Shown: positions 35,208-44,795, counted from the stretch's first letter. The stretch is 60,774 bases of DNA from Alteripontixanthobacter muriae (GCF_013336795.1 NZ_JAAFZT010000022.1:129995-190768), one strand, 5' to 3'. Program-made: numbers and translations. The notes: generated by a model from the letters alone, not told the origin.

Positions 35208-36389
35208 GTGAGGCCTGCCGCGCGGGTGCAGGCCGCGATAGAGTTGCTCGACATGATCGTGGACGCGGCCCGGAACAACGGCGCGCCGGCGGATCGCATC
35301 ATCGCGGACTATTTCCGCGCCCGTCGCTATGCCGGATCGAAGGACCGCCGGGCTGTGCGCGAACTGGTCTATCGCGCCATTCGGGCGTGCGGACCGGTTC
35401 CGCGTACCGGGCGTGCGGCCATGCTGCGCCTCGCTGCGATTGACGAGGCCGTGACCGAGCTGTTCGACGGTTCGCCGCACGGCCCGCCCCCCATCGGCAA
35501 GCGCGAGGTTCCGGCAGATGGCGGCATTGGGCCCGAATGGCTGCGCGAATGGCTGGAACTCTCAGGCGTTGCGGGGCAGGAAGCAACCTCGCTGCTGGAC
35601 CGCGCACCGCTGGATCTGCGCGTGAATTCACTCAAGGCGGAGCCGGACGCGCTCGATCTGCCGGCCGCGGCCGAGCGGTTGAACCTGCCAGCCGCGCTGC
35701 GCCTGCCGGCAGGCACGTCGGTCGAACAATGGGACGCCTACCGCGAGGGCCTCATTGAAATTCAGGATCACGGCAGCCAGATCGCCTGCTCCGCCATGCA
35801 GGCAGCGCCGGGCGAGCACATAGTCGATTTGTGTGCAGGCGCGGGCGGCAAGACCCTGGCGCTGGCTGCCGCGATGCAGAACCGTGGCATGCTGATCGCG
35901 AGCGACACCGACCTCGGTCGCCTCTCCCGCCTTCTGCCCCGTGCAGAGCGGGCAGGTGCGGGTATGGTGGAGACCCTGCTGCTCGACCCCGGCAAGGAGC
36001 GCGAAGCACTTGGCGCGCATCTCGGCAAGGCCGACGGCGTGTTGGTCGATGCGCCTTGCTCCGGCACCGGTACCTGGCGGCGGAACCCCGAAGCGCGCTG
36101 GCGCATCGACCGCGAACAATTGCTGGCCTTTGCCGATACGCAGGACAGGCTTCTGGAAATCGCTGCAGATCTGGTCCGGCCGGGCGGGCGGATTACCTAC
36201 ATCACCTGTTCGCTGCTGGACATTGAAGGATCCGACCGTGTTGCAGCGTTCCTCGGCAGGCATCAGGACTGGACGATTGCCCGGCCGGAACTGCCTCTTG
36301 GCCGCATGCATGGTGGCGGCACACGGCTGACGCCATATCATGACGGGACGGACGGATTTTTCATCGCATGTCTATGTTCGCCATGTTAG
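35208..36389 (+). CDS. rsmB: RsmB/NOP2-type RNA (cytosine-5) methyltransferase
   Basis: Probable 16S rRNA C967 methyltransferase. The 393-aa product has a NusB-like N-terminal region (about 1-120), the SAM motif VDLCAGAGGKTLALAAAM, motif IV DAPCSGTGTWRRNPEARW and motif VI ITCSLLDIEG, with the two conserved Cys of the m5C family. GTG start 35208 has AGGGG eight bases upstream. It is somewhat shorter than E. coli RsmB, so another target in the family is possible. Confidence 0.85.
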   Translation: MRPAARVQAAIELLDMIVDAARNNGAPADRIIADYFRARRYAGSKDRRAVRELVYRAIRACGPVPRTGRAAMLRLAAIDEAVTELFDGSPHGPPPIGKREVPADGGIGPEWLREWLELSGVAGQEATSLLDRAPLDLRVNSLKAEPDALDLPAAAERLNLPAALRLPAGTSVEQWDAYREGLIEIQDHGSQIACSAMQAAPGEHIVDLCAGAGGKTLALAAAMQNRGMLIASDTDLGRLSRLLPRAERAGAGMVETLLLDPGKEREALGAHLGKADGVLVDAPCSGTGTWRRNPEARWRIDREQLLAFADTQDRLLEIAADLVRPGGRITYITCSLLDIEGSDRVAAFLGRHQDWTIARPELPLGRMHGGGTRLTPYHDGTDGFFIACLCSPC

Positions 36390-36447
36390 CTTTGTCCCAA
36401 TGGCCTCACCCAACTCCCCCGCGCCATCAGACCTGAAGGACAAGCTC

Positions 36448-36951
36448 ATGCGTTACGCCCCGATTGCCGCTGCCCTGTCGCTGCTGATCGCGGTGAATGC
36501 GAGCGTCGGGCAAGGGGCCGAGCCCGAGGCCGATCCGCGCGCAGCCGTGCTTATCGCCGAAGGGCGCGCCGCGCTGGAAGCCGGCGAGCCGCAGGAAGCC
36601 GTGGACGCGTTCGAAGCGGCCTTCGCCGTGGACCCGGCCTATACACCGATCCTGCTGGATCTTGCCTATGCGGCGAGGCGTCAGGAATTGCAGGGCAAGG
36701 CCATACGATATTACCGCGAGGTTCAGGCTCGCGATCCCCGGAATTTCGCTGCAATTGCGGGCGAGGGCGAGGCATTGATCGAGAAGGGCGCGATAGAGAA
36801 GGCGCGCAGCAATCTGGCACGGCTGGAATCGCATTGCGGGGCAAACTGTCCCGAAACCCTGGCGCTGGCGGAGCGGCTCGAGACAGGGGCGCAGCCGCGC
36901 ATGGTCACGGCAGAGAGCCTGCTGCCCGATCCCATCATCATTCAGAACTGA
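36448..36951 (+). CDS. Exported TPR-containing protein
   Basis: 167-aa protein with a signal peptide (MRYAPIAAALSLLIAVNASVGQGA) and two TPR-like helical repeats, IAEGRAALEAGEPQEAVDAF (about 36-55) and YYREVQARDPRNFAAI. Two Cys in HCGANC may form a disulfide. AAGGA lies seven bases before the ATG. It follows the methyltransferase by 58 bases. Function unknown; TPR proteins usually act as protein-binding scaffolds. Confidence 0.75.
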   Translation: MRYAPIAAALSLLIAVNASVGQGAEPEADPRAAVLIAEGRAALEAGEPQEAVDAFEAAFAVDPAYTPILLDLAYAARRQELQGKAIRYYREVQARDPRNFAAIAGEGEALIEKGAIEKARSNLARLESHCGANCPETLALAERLETGAQPRMVTAESLLPDPIIIQN

Positions 36952-36981
36952 GTCGCTGCCTTCATCGTCCGGGCAGAATGC

Positions 36982-37455
36982 TCAAACAATGTCGCGGAAT
37001 GCTTCGAGGACGCTGCGATACACCCGCTTCTTGAAAGGGATGATCATCTCGGGCAGCTGTTCGGGGTCGAGCCACTGCCATTCGCAGAACTCGGGGTGTT
37101 CGTGCGCGTTGAGGTCGATGTCGCTGTCCTCGCCGGTGAATCGCGCCAGGTACCAGGTCTGACGCTGCCCACGGTAGCGACCTCCCCAAAGTTTGCCCTG
37201 CAATTCTTCGGGCAGATCATAGGCTATGTCTTCATCCATCTTGCGCAGGATGGTGACCTTGTCGGGAGTAACTCCGGTTTCCTCGTGCAATTCGCGCAAC
37301 GCGGCCTCTTTCAGATCTTCCCCTTCGTCGACGCCGCCCTGCGGCATCTGCCACCAGTCACCTTCACGATTGTCGATGCGGCGGCCGACGAAGGCGCGGC
37401 CATCGGCATTGACCAGCATGACGCCGACGCACGGGCGGTAACCGAGTTCGCTCAT
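36982..37455 (-). CDS. rppH: RNA pyrophosphohydrolase, Nudix type
   Basis: Removes pyrophosphate from triphosphorylated 5' ends to start mRNA decay. The 157-aa product starts MSELGYRPCVGVMLVN and has the complete Nudix box GGVDEGEDLKEAALRELHEETG (about 41-62), here given with its Glu pair EE, then WLDPEQLPEMIIPFKKRVYRSV, typical of the alphaproteobacterial RppH/IalA. Its ATG overlaps the upstream esterase stop (ATGA), so it is translationally coupled. Confidence 0.92.
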   Translation of the reverse strand: MSELGYRPCVGVMLVNADGRAFVGRRIDNREGDWWQMPQGGVDEGEDLKEAALRELHEETGVTPDKVTILRKMDEDIAYDLPEELQGKLWGGRYRGQRQTWYLARFTGEDSDIDLNAHEHPEFCEWQWLDPEQLPEMIIPFKKRVYRSVLEAFRDIV

Positions 37456-38408
37456 CTTGCGTGCCGCTCCAGCATCAGTTTCATCGCCGCGAAGATCGCC
37501 TGCATGTCGTCATGCGCGCTCGGCATTGCCTTGCGAAGATTGACGAACCCATGAATGTTCCCGCGCATTTCCAGATAGATAACGTCCACGCCGGATTGGA
37601 TCAATGCGCAGGCATAGTTCCGCCCCGAATCGCGCAATGGGTCGAGGCTGGCGGTCGCCACGATCGTCGGGGGAGTCGGGGCGTGATCGGCCAGTATCGG
37701 CGTGTTGCGGCGATCGCCCTCTGCCGGAGCGTAGCACCGTGTGAAAAACTGCATGGCATCGCGGGTGAGCAGATAGCCTTCGCCGAAATCGGCAAAGGAT
37801 TGCGTGACGCTGATATCGTCCGCCAGCGGATAGATCGGCACCTGCATCACCACTGGCGCCGCCGCCGGTTGCTCGAGCAGGGATTGCGTCGTCACAATGG
37901 CGAGGTTTCCGCCGGCACTGTCGCCCATGGGGATCAGCCCCGAGACCTGCAATTGCAGCTCGGACGGGCTATCCGCCACCCAGCGCGTCGCAGCCTCACA
38001 ATCGTCAGGCGCTGCGGGAAAGGGGTTTTCTGGCGCAAGCCGGTAATCGACCGAGACGACCGGCAGTTCCAGTTCAGCGGCGATCTGCGTGCAGAGCCGG
38101 TGATGAGTCTCGATATCGCCAATGACGAAACCGCCGCCGTGATAGAACATGATGACCGGGCAAGGGCCGGACCGATCCGCCACCGCATCGTAAAGGCGAA
38201 GCGGAATGTCACCGGCAGGTCCGGGGCACGACAGGTCGCGAATGACAGGAAGGTCGCGCGCGTCCCGCTCGGCAATATGCTGCGTCGCCATCATGGAGGC
38301 GCGCGCTTCCTCGAGGCTCATCTCCGACAAAGGCGGGCGCCCGGCAGCCTCGAGAAACTGGAGAAAAGCGCGCACATCCTCGCGGACAAAGACTTGTTCA
38401 TCGGACAT
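37452..38408 (-). CDS. Alpha/beta hydrolase, hormone-sensitive-lipase family
   Basis: Carboxylesterase-like enzyme of 318 aa. The oxyanion motif FYHGGGFVIG (about 87-96), VDYRLAPENPFPAA, the nucleophile GDSAGGNLA, an Asp in DPLRDSGRNYA and a His in GNIHGFVNL make a full HSL-family triad. Substrate unknown. ATG 38408 (MSDEQVF) has GGAG upstream; ATGs at 38426 and 38441 are possible. Coupled to rppH by an ATGA overlap. Confidence 0.87.
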   Translation of the reverse strand: MSDEQVFVREDVRAFLQFLEAAGRPPLSEMSLEEARASMMATQHIAERDARDLPVIRDLSCPGPAGDIPLRLYDAVADRSGPCPVIMFYHGGGFVIGDIETHHRLCTQIAAELELPVVSVDYRLAPENPFPAAPDDCEAATRWVADSPSELQLQVSGLIPMGDSAGGNLAIVTTQSLLEQPAAAPVVMQVPIYPLADDISVTQSFADFGEGYLLTRDAMQFFTRCYAPAEGDRRNTPILADHAPTPPTIVATASLDPLRDSGRNYACALIQSGVDVIYLEMRGNIHGFVNLRKAMPSAHDDMQAIFAAMKLMLERHAR

Positions 38409-38602
38409 TCGCGCGTGCACTCCCATGGTTAAGGGCGGCAAGCTAGAGGGTGCGGGTGATCTTTGTCACTCGACATTTTGCAAGGGGCCGAGAAAAACTT
38501 CATTGCGGCGCAGGGTGGCCGTGCATAGGTGCGATGCCTAAGTATGCATTCGCATTATTGATGGCGCTGCCGAACAAGGTCAGCGAACGACAAGGAATTT
38601 TC

Positions 38603-40561
38603 ATGGCAAGCCAGGCTGCCGAAGCTCGTCCGGATGCATCCGGTCAGAATATATCGCAAGATTCAGCGCCCGATGCGGTGACCGTTCGCTTCGCCGGCGA
38701 CAGCGGCGACGGCATGCAGTTGACCGGCGGGCAGTTCACCCTGTCCACCGCGCTCGCTGGCAACGACCTTGCGACCTTTCCTGACTTTCCGGCGGAAATT
38801 CGGGCGCCGCAGGGCACCTTGTTCGGCGTTTCGGCCTTCCAGATCAATTTCGGCAGCCGCCGCATCAACACGGCAGGTGACGCACCCGACGTACTTGTCG
38901 CGATGAACCCTGCGGCGCTGAAGGTGAACCTCGACGCGCTGAAGCCGGGGGGGCTGATCATTGCGGACACGGGCGAGTTCACGAAGCGCAACCTCGACAA
39001 GGCAAAATACGACAGCAATCCGCTGGAAGATGGCAGTCTTGCAAAATGGGATCTGCTGGCCTTCGACATCTCCGAACTGACGGTTGAGGCAGTGAAGCCC
39101 TTCGGCCTCGGGCGCAAGGATGCGCTGCGGTCGAAGAACATGTGGACGCTGGGGCTTGCCCTTTGGATGTTCGATCGTCCGCGCGAACCGATTCACCAGT
39201 GGTTGAAGGAAAAGTTTCGCAGCAAGCCCGACATTGCGGAGGCGAATATCGCCGCGCTGGATGCCGGTCACGCCTATGGCGAGACTGCGGAGCTCGCTGG
39301 TCCTCTGAAGCAGGTGCATGTTCCGCCGGTCGAAAGCGCGCCGGGCCTTTACAAGACCGTAACGGGTGCGGAATCGATTTCGCTCGGCCTTGTTGCCGGT
39401 GCGCAGCTGGCCGAACTGCCGATGTTCTTCGGCGGCTATCCGATCACCCCGGCGAGCGCGATCCTGCACCATTTGTCGCGCCTGAAGGAATTCGGCGTCA
39501 CCACCTTTCAGGCCGAGGACGAGATCGCCGCGATCTGTGCTGCGATCGGCGCGTCCTATGCCGGTCAACTTGGCGTCACCTCGTCCTCCGGTCCCGGTAT
39601 TGCTTTGAAGACCGAGGCGATGGGCCTCGCCATCATGACCGAACTGCCATTGGTCATCGTCAATTCACAGCGCGGCGGCCCCAGCACCGGCCTGCCGACC
39701 AAGACCGAGCAGAGCGATCTGTACCAGGCCGTCTATGGCCGGAATGGCGATGCGCCGATGCCGGTGATCGCAGCCCGCAGCCCCTCCGACGCGTTCGAAT
39801 GCGCGATCGAAGCGTGCCGCATCGCGGTGCAATATATGACTCCGGTGATGCTGCTGACGGATGGCTATATCGCCAATGCGGCGGAGCCGTGGAAAGTGCC
39901 GGATCCTGCTGAATTCGAGCCGTTTCCCGCGACCTTCCTGCAGGAGAAGAATGCAGGTGAGGAACTGCTGCCCTACGCCCGCGATGAAAACGGCAAACGC
40001 CCGTGGATCAAGCCCGGCACACCCGGCCTGATGCACCGGATAGGCGGTATCGAGAAGGCGCAGGGCACCGGCCACATCGACTATTCCCCCGCCAATCATC
40101 AGGCGATGACGGATGCACGTGCGGAAAAGATTTCCGGCGTTACCGTACCCGATCAGGAAGTCGCGCTGGGCTCCACGTCGGGCAAGCTTGCGGTAGTCGG
40201 CTGGGGATCGACCTTCGGGCCTATCCACCAGGCTGTCGGCAGGGCACGTCGGGCCGGTATGGACGTGAGCCATATTCACGTTCGTCATATCTGGCCGCTG
40301 CCTGCCAACCTCGGCGATCTGCTGCGCAGCTACGATAATGTACTGGTGCCGGAAATGAACACCGGACAATTCAAGACCGTTCTGCGCGACCAATATCTGG
40401 TGGACGCCCGGCCGCTTACCAAGACGAGCGGTCAGCCGTTCTCCATCACCGAACTGGAAGCGGCGATCGGCAAGTATTCCGACGGTATCGACGGCAATGA
40501 AGGCGGCGAAGTGCCCGTCAACGATACGCAGCTTCCCAGCCCCGAGGCGATGAACCCATGA
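38603..40561 (+). CDS. korA: 2-oxoacid:acceptor oxidoreductase, fused gamma/alpha subunit (KorA type)
   Basis: Subunit of a ferredoxin-linked 2-oxoacid oxidoreductase, probably for 2-oxoglutarate. In 652 aa it has the gamma domain first (RFAGDSGDGMQLTGGQ, about 32-47; PAEIRAPQGT) and then the alpha pyrimidine-binding domain (FFGGYPITPAS, FQAEDEIAA, TSSSGPGIALKTEAMGLA, NSQRGGPSTGLPTKTEQSDL) and a C-terminal domain (VVGWGSTFGP). ATG 38603 follows AAGGA; an earlier reading adds non-native residues. korB overlaps by four bases. The 190-base gap before it shows no clear motif to me. Confidence 0.92.
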   Translation: MASQAAEARPDASGQNISQDSAPDAVTVRFAGDSGDGMQLTGGQFTLSTALAGNDLATFPDFPAEIRAPQGTLFGVSAFQINFGSRRINTAGDAPDVLVAMNPAALKVNLDALKPGGLIIADTGEFTKRNLDKAKYDSNPLEDGSLAKWDLLAFDISELTVEAVKPFGLGRKDALRSKNMWTLGLALWMFDRPREPIHQWLKEKFRSKPDIAEANIAALDAGHAYGETAELAGPLKQVHVPPVESAPGLYKTVTGAESISLGLVAGAQLAELPMFFGGYPITPASAILHHLSRLKEFGVTTFQAEDEIAAICAAIGASYAGQLGVTSSSGPGIALKTEAMGLAIMTELPLVIVNSQRGGPSTGLPTKTEQSDLYQAVYGRNGDAPMPVIAARSPSDAFECAIEACRIAVQYMTPVMLLTDGYIANAAEPWKVPDPAEFEPFPATFLQEKNAGEELLPYARDENGKRPWIKPGTPGLMHRIGGIEKAQGTGHIDYSPANHQAMTDARAEKISGVTVPDQEVALGSTSGKLAVVGWGSTFGPIHQAVGRARRAGMDVSHIHVRHIWPLPANLGDLLRSYDNVLVPEMNTGQFKTVLRDQYLVDARPLTKTSGQPFSITELEAAIGKYSDGIDGNEGGEVPVNDTQLPSPEAMNP

Positions 40562-41604
40562 ACGCTCCTGTAAAGATCGAAACCACGTTGAAGGATTGGG
40601 AAACCGACCAGGAAGTACGCTGGTGTCCCGGGTGCGGCGACTATGCCATTCTGAAGGCGGTGCAGCGCACCCTGCCGCAGATCGGTGCCGATCCTGCCAA
40701 CACCGTGTTCATTTCGGGCATCGGCTGTTCGAGCCGGTTCCCCTATTACATCGAAAGCTACGGTTTCCACACGATCCACGGCCGCGCACCGGCGGTGGCG
40801 ACCGGGGCCAAGCTCGCCAATCCGGATCTGGACGTGTGGCTGGTCACGGGCGACGGCGACGGGCTGTCCATCGGCGGCAACCACATGATGCACGTGCTGC
40901 GGCGGAATGTGGACATGCAGATCATGCTGTTCAACAACGAGATTTACGGCCTTACCAAGGGGCAGGCGTCGCCCACCAGCCGCGAGGGGACGCGCAGTCC
41001 GTCCAGCCCGCTCGGTTCGGTCGATCATCCTGCCAACCCCTGCGCCTTTGCATTGGGATCGGGTGCGCGCTTCGTTGCCCGCGGGTTTGACGTGTCGAAG
41101 AAACTACCCGACGTGCTGGTTGCAGCTCACGCCCACAAGGGCGCAGCCTTCATCGAGATCTTTCAGAACTGCATCGTCTACAACAAGGATGTGTTCGACG
41201 ACTTTGCCGCGCCGAAGGGTGCCGAGGAACGGCAGCTATGGCTTGAGAACGGCGAACCCATGCTGTTCGGGTCGGAAAAGACCGGCGGCGTCAAGGGATT
41301 GGCTCTCGACGCTGCGGGTCCGGGCCTGAAGGTTGTCACTGTCGAGGATGACGACTGGCAGGCGGCTGGCGTGGTGGTCCACGACGTGACCAATCGCATC
41401 ATCGCCCATATGCTCGCCGAACTGCCCTTCGGACCCTTCCCAATGCCTTTGGGCGTGCTCTATGACGATCCGCGGCCTACCTTCGAGGCCGCTGTCGCCG
41501 AAGAAAGGCGCCGCGCCAGCGAAGGAAAGGTAGCAAGCCTCGCCAAGCTGCTGGCGAAGGGGCAGACCTGGACGGTGGACGGCACGGCAGCCGACCCGAT
41601 CTGA
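40558..41604 (+). CDS. korB: 2-oxoacid:ferredoxin oxidoreductase beta subunit (KorB type)
   Basis: Thiamine-diphosphate subunit that decarboxylates the 2-oxoacid. The 348-aa product has WCPGCGDYAILKAVQ (about 22-36), SGIGCSSRFPYY with the family Cys residues, the ThDP motif GDGDGLSIGGNH ending in NNEIYGLTKGQ, and SPLGSVDHPANPC. Translation is coupled to korA (ATGA). The enzyme needs a ferredoxin; FprA at 8.3 kb could recycle it. No pyruvate- or indolepyruvate-type subunits lie nearby. Confidence 0.92.
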   Translation: MNAPVKIETTLKDWETDQEVRWCPGCGDYAILKAVQRTLPQIGADPANTVFISGIGCSSRFPYYIESYGFHTIHGRAPAVATGAKLANPDLDVWLVTGDGDGLSIGGNHMMHVLRRNVDMQIMLFNNEIYGLTKGQASPTSREGTRSPSSPLGSVDHPANPCAFALGSGARFVARGFDVSKKLPDVLVAAHAHKGAAFIEIFQNCIVYNKDVFDDFAAPKGAEERQLWLENGEPMLFGSEKTGGVKGLALDAAGPGLKVVTVEDDDWQAAGVVVHDVTNRIIAHMLAELPFGPFPMPLGVLYDDPRPTFEAAVAEERRRASEGKVASLAKLLAKGQTWTVDGTAADPI

Positions 41605-41627
41605 TCGCTGCACAAGCGCGCTGAGCT

Positions 41628-42539
41628 ATGGACAATCTGACGCATGGCCTCGTCGGCGCGCTGATGGGGCAGGCGGGGCTGAAGCGGCGCACCGGCCTTG
41701 CCATGCCGGCGTTGATCATCGGGGCGAACCTGCCCGACATCGACGCTGCCTGTACCATCTACGGAGTGCAAAGCCTCGCCATGCGGCGCGGGCTTACGCA
41801 TGGGCCGCTCGCCTGGATCGTTCTGCCTGTTCTCCTGGCGGCGCTGCTCTATGGCTTCGACCGCTGGCAGGCGAAACGCGGCAAGCGGCCTGCAGGACGG
41901 CTGCCGGTCCATTTTGGCTGGCTGTGGGCGCTGTCTTTTGCTGCCTGCCTCACCCATCCGGCTCTCGACTGGCTGAACGTCTATGGCATCCGCCTGCTGG
42001 AGCCGTTTTCCAGCCGCTGGTTCCACGGGGATATTCTCTTCATCATCGATGTCTGGCTCTGGCTGGGGATGGGGCTGGCGGTCTGGTTCTCGCTGCGGCG
42101 CGAGCGCAAGACCGGCAGCGACTGGCGTAAACCCGCCCGCGTGGCGCTTGCTGGCGCAGCGGCCTATATCGGCGTGAATGCGCTGATTACTGCGCGAAGC
42201 GAGACGGCGGTGCAGGATGCCCCCACAGGCGCTGCAACCATCATCGCCAAGCCAGTGCCGCTCGCTTTCTGGCAGCGAGAAATGGTGACGGGCGGCGCTG
42301 GGTTGTATGCGGTTGAAGGACAAGCTTTGCCCGGCGTGCCGCTTGCCGCCTGCAATCTAGACGGTGCCGCGGCTCGCGATCCCGATGTGCGCGCATTCCT
42401 CTTCTGGTCGCAGGCGCCGTTCGTCGAATCCGGTGCGGACGGCGTGTTGCGGCTGCGCGATGCACGTTTCTACGATCCGCTTGCTCGCGACCGGTTCACA
42501 GTTTCCCTGCCGCCGGGAGCCTGCCCCGGGATTCGCTAG
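41628..42539 (+). CDS. YdjM-like membrane metal-dependent hydrolase
   Basis: 303-aa membrane protein of the YdjM/YbcI type (metal-dependent hydrolase family). The N-terminus MDNLTHGLVGALMGQ, the NLPDID motif (about 36-41), RRGLTHGPLAWI and CLTHPALDWLN with conserved His and Asp are present, along with four hydrophobic spans before residue 185. A soluble C-terminal part follows (about 190-303) that is less conserved. Function unknown; membrane-lipid or phosphate chemistry is often suggested. Its 3' end overlaps the convergent PAP2 gene by 44 bases. Confidence 0.85.
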   Translation: MDNLTHGLVGALMGQAGLKRRTGLAMPALIIGANLPDIDAACTIYGVQSLAMRRGLTHGPLAWIVLPVLLAALLYGFDRWQAKRGKRPAGRLPVHFGWLWALSFAACLTHPALDWLNVYGIRLLEPFSSRWFHGDILFIIDVWLWLGMGLAVWFSLRRERKTGSDWRKPARVALAGAAAYIGVNALITARSETAVQDAPTGAATIIAKPVPLAFWQREMVTGGAGLYAVEGQALPGVPLAACNLDGAAARDPDVRAFLFWSQAPFVESGADGVLRLRDARFYDPLARDRFTVSLPPGACPGIR

Positions 42540-43158
42540 CATCGGCGGCGCGATCCAGGAAGGGCGCGGCCATGAAGGCGCAAGCCGCGCCGCCCAGAAA
42601 GCCGGCCAGAACGTCGCTCGGGTAATGCACGCCAAGCCAGACACGGCTGAAGCCGACGAGCGCGGCGACGAAGATCGCAGCGCACAACAGAGTCGGCCGG
42701 AGCTGGCGATTATGTGCCGAAAGCGCGAAGGCTGCCGCGATGAAGACCGTCGCCGAATTGAACGCGTGGCCGCTCGGGAAGCTGAAACCTTCTGCATGAA
42801 TCAAATGTGGAACGATGTCGGGGCGCACCCTCGAAAACAGCAGCTTCAACGCATAGCCGATGCCCCATCCGCCCAGAACGGTGGCTGCATAAACAACCGC
42901 GATCTTCTTGCGCCCAAGGGCGATGAACGTCGAGGCAAGGACTGCAGCAAAAAGCAGTCGCACTGTCACTCCGCCCAGTGCCGTATTGTCGCGCACGGCC
43001 TCTAGCATGCGGGGGTGCGACTGCCAGGGGGAGCCATCCCCGCCGCGCCAATAGGCAAGTCCGGCGCCATCCAGAATGCTCAGCGTCTGCCCGCCGAAGG
43101 CGAGCACAGCCAGCATCGCGAAACCGGCCCAGCAGATGAGAGCTACCCTGGCAGCCAT
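42496..43158 (-). CDS. PAP2-family phosphatase
   Basis: Integral membrane phosphatase, likely for an isoprenoid or lipid phosphate. The three signatures are complete: KLLFSRVRP, SFPSGHAF, and SRVWLGVHYPSD with catalytic His. About six hydrophobic spans fill the 220-aa product. The start is uncertain; ATG 43158 puts the first span at the N-terminus, while GTG 43176, GTG 43254 or TTG 43269 would lengthen it. The last 44 bases lie antisense inside the YdjM-like gene. Confidence 0.87.
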   Translation of the reverse strand: MAARVALICWAGFAMLAVLAFGGQTLSILDGAGLAYWRGGDGSPWQSHPRMLEAVRDNTALGGVTVRLLFAAVLASTFIALGRKKIAVVYAATVLGGWGIGYALKLLFSRVRPDIVPHLIHAEGFSFPSGHAFNSATVFIAAAFALSAHNRQLRPTLLCAAIFVAALVGFSRVWLGVHYPSDVLAGFLGGAACAFMAAPFLDRAADASESRGRLPAAGKL

Positions 43159-43291
43159 GGGCCAGCCCCGCTTCACGATCCGAAAACCAGTTGCTGGGCC
43201 GGGTAACGCTTGTGCTGAACATCCATCGTTGAAGGAACCGCTCGCCTCGTCCACCTGTTCCGAACGCAAGCGATGAAACCGGAGATTTCCC

Positions 43292-44728
43292 TTGAGCAGC
43301 GATGAACCCGCCCCCCAGATCGTCTGGCTGAGGCGCGATTTGCGCCTTGCCGATCAACCCGCGCTTTATGCCGCTGGACAGGCTGGTCCTGTCATTCCGG
43401 TCTATGTCCTTGACGATGAGAGGCCGGGAAATCGTGCCTTCGGCGGCGCGCATCGCTGGTGGTTGCATCATTCGCTGGATAGCCTCGGCACGGCATTCGC
43501 AGCTGCAGGTTCGAAGCTCGTGCTGCGCAGGGGTGACGCCGTGCAGGTCCTCGTGGGCATCGCGCAGGAGACGGGCGCGACGGCAATTCATGCGATCCGG
43601 CATTATGAACCCTGGTGGCGGGATGCCGAGGAAGAACTCGCCGAGGCATTGCATGATATTGGGGCAGGCGCCGAAGAGCCGGTGTGCCGGTTCTGCCTGC
43701 ACGATGGCAATTACCTGCTACCGCCGGGCACCGCGCAGACCGGATCAGGCAATCCGTACAAGATCTACACGCCGTTTTCCAAAGCCGTGCTGGACCAATT
43801 TCCTCCGCGGGACGCCCTGCCGCAGCCCGGCAGTATCGGGGCGCCGGAGAAATGGCCGGAAAGCGACGCGCTGGCAGACTGGAAGCTGTTGCCAACAAAG
43901 CCAGACTGGGCGCAGGACATGGCAGGATTCTGGCAGATCGGCGAAGCGGCGGCGCACGACAGGCTGAAATGCTTTGAGGACGATGTCGCCCGCTATGACG
44001 ACAGGCGCAATCTGCCGTCCGAGGACGGATCGTCGCGCCTTTCGCCTCATCTCCACTGGGGGGAAATTTCGCCGGTGCAGGTCTGGCATGAATTGAAGGG
44101 GCGGCGCGGCAATGGGTGGGCAACGTTCGAGAAGGAACTGCTCTGGCGCGATTTCGCGCAAAATCTGATTTACCAGTTTCCGAGCTATTCCGAAGAGTCC
44201 TACCGTGACAGTTTCGACAGGTCGCTGTGGCGCAATCCCAATCGCGGGCACATGATCGAAGCCGAGCTGGAAGCCTGGAAGCGCGGGCAGACAGGCTACC
44301 CCATCGTCGATGCCGGCATGCGCCAACTGTGGGCGCTCGGCTGGATGCACAACCGCGTTCGCATGATCACCGCCAGCTTTCTGATCAAGCATCTGCTGAT
44401 CGACTGGCGGCATGGCGAGCGGTGGTTCTGGGACACGCTGGTCGATGGCGACTACGCCTCGAATGGCTGTAATTGGCAATGGGTTGCCGGAACGGGTGTG
44501 GATTCCAACATGTTCCCCCGCATCATGGCGCCGCTCAGTCAGAGCGAGAAGTTCGATGCGGGCAATTACATCCGCGAATGGGTGCCTGAACTCGCCGGTT
44601 TACCGGACGATCAGATCCACGATCCGGATGATGAACATCGACCTGACGAATATCCGGCAAAGCTCATCGGACACCGGGAAGCGCGTGAACGGGCGCTGCA
44701 GGCCTATCGAGAGATGAAGGAAGATTGA
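43292..44728 (+). CDS. phrB: Deoxyribodipyrimidine photo-lyase
   Basis: Repairs UV-induced pyrimidine dimers with FAD and blue light. The 478-aa product starts IVWLRRDLRLADQPAL after a short leader; it has the FAD-domain SRLSPHLHWGEISP, RGQTGYPIVDAGMRQLWALGWMHNR and DSNMFPRIMAPLSQSEKFDAGNYIREW, all class I photolyase. The TTG start at 43292 has GGAG eight bases upstream and no better alternative. The divergent PAP2 gene shares its promoter region. Confidence 0.92.
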   Translation: MSSDEPAPQIVWLRRDLRLADQPALYAAGQAGPVIPVYVLDDERPGNRAFGGAHRWWLHHSLDSLGTAFAAAGSKLVLRRGDAVQVLVGIAQETGATAIHAIRHYEPWWRDAEEELAEALHDIGAGAEEPVCRFCLHDGNYLLPPGTAQTGSGNPYKIYTPFSKAVLDQFPPRDALPQPGSIGAPEKWPESDALADWKLLPTKPDWAQDMAGFWQIGEAAAHDRLKCFEDDVARYDDRRNLPSEDGSSRLSPHLHWGEISPVQVWHELKGRRGNGWATFEKELLWRDFAQNLIYQFPSYSEESYRDSFDRSLWRNPNRGHMIEAELEAWKRGQTGYPIVDAGMRQLWALGWMHNRVRMITASFLIKHLLIDWRHGERWFWDTLVDGDYASNGCNWQWVAGTGVDSNMFPRIMAPLSQSEKFDAGNYIREWVPELAGLPDDQIHDPDDEHRPDEYPAKLIGHREARERALQAYREMKED

Positions 44729-44795
44729 CTGCAAGGCTGCTTTTCAAAAGTCTGGCATCTTGCTCGCGGGCCGGTCTGAGGCCATAGGACGCGGC

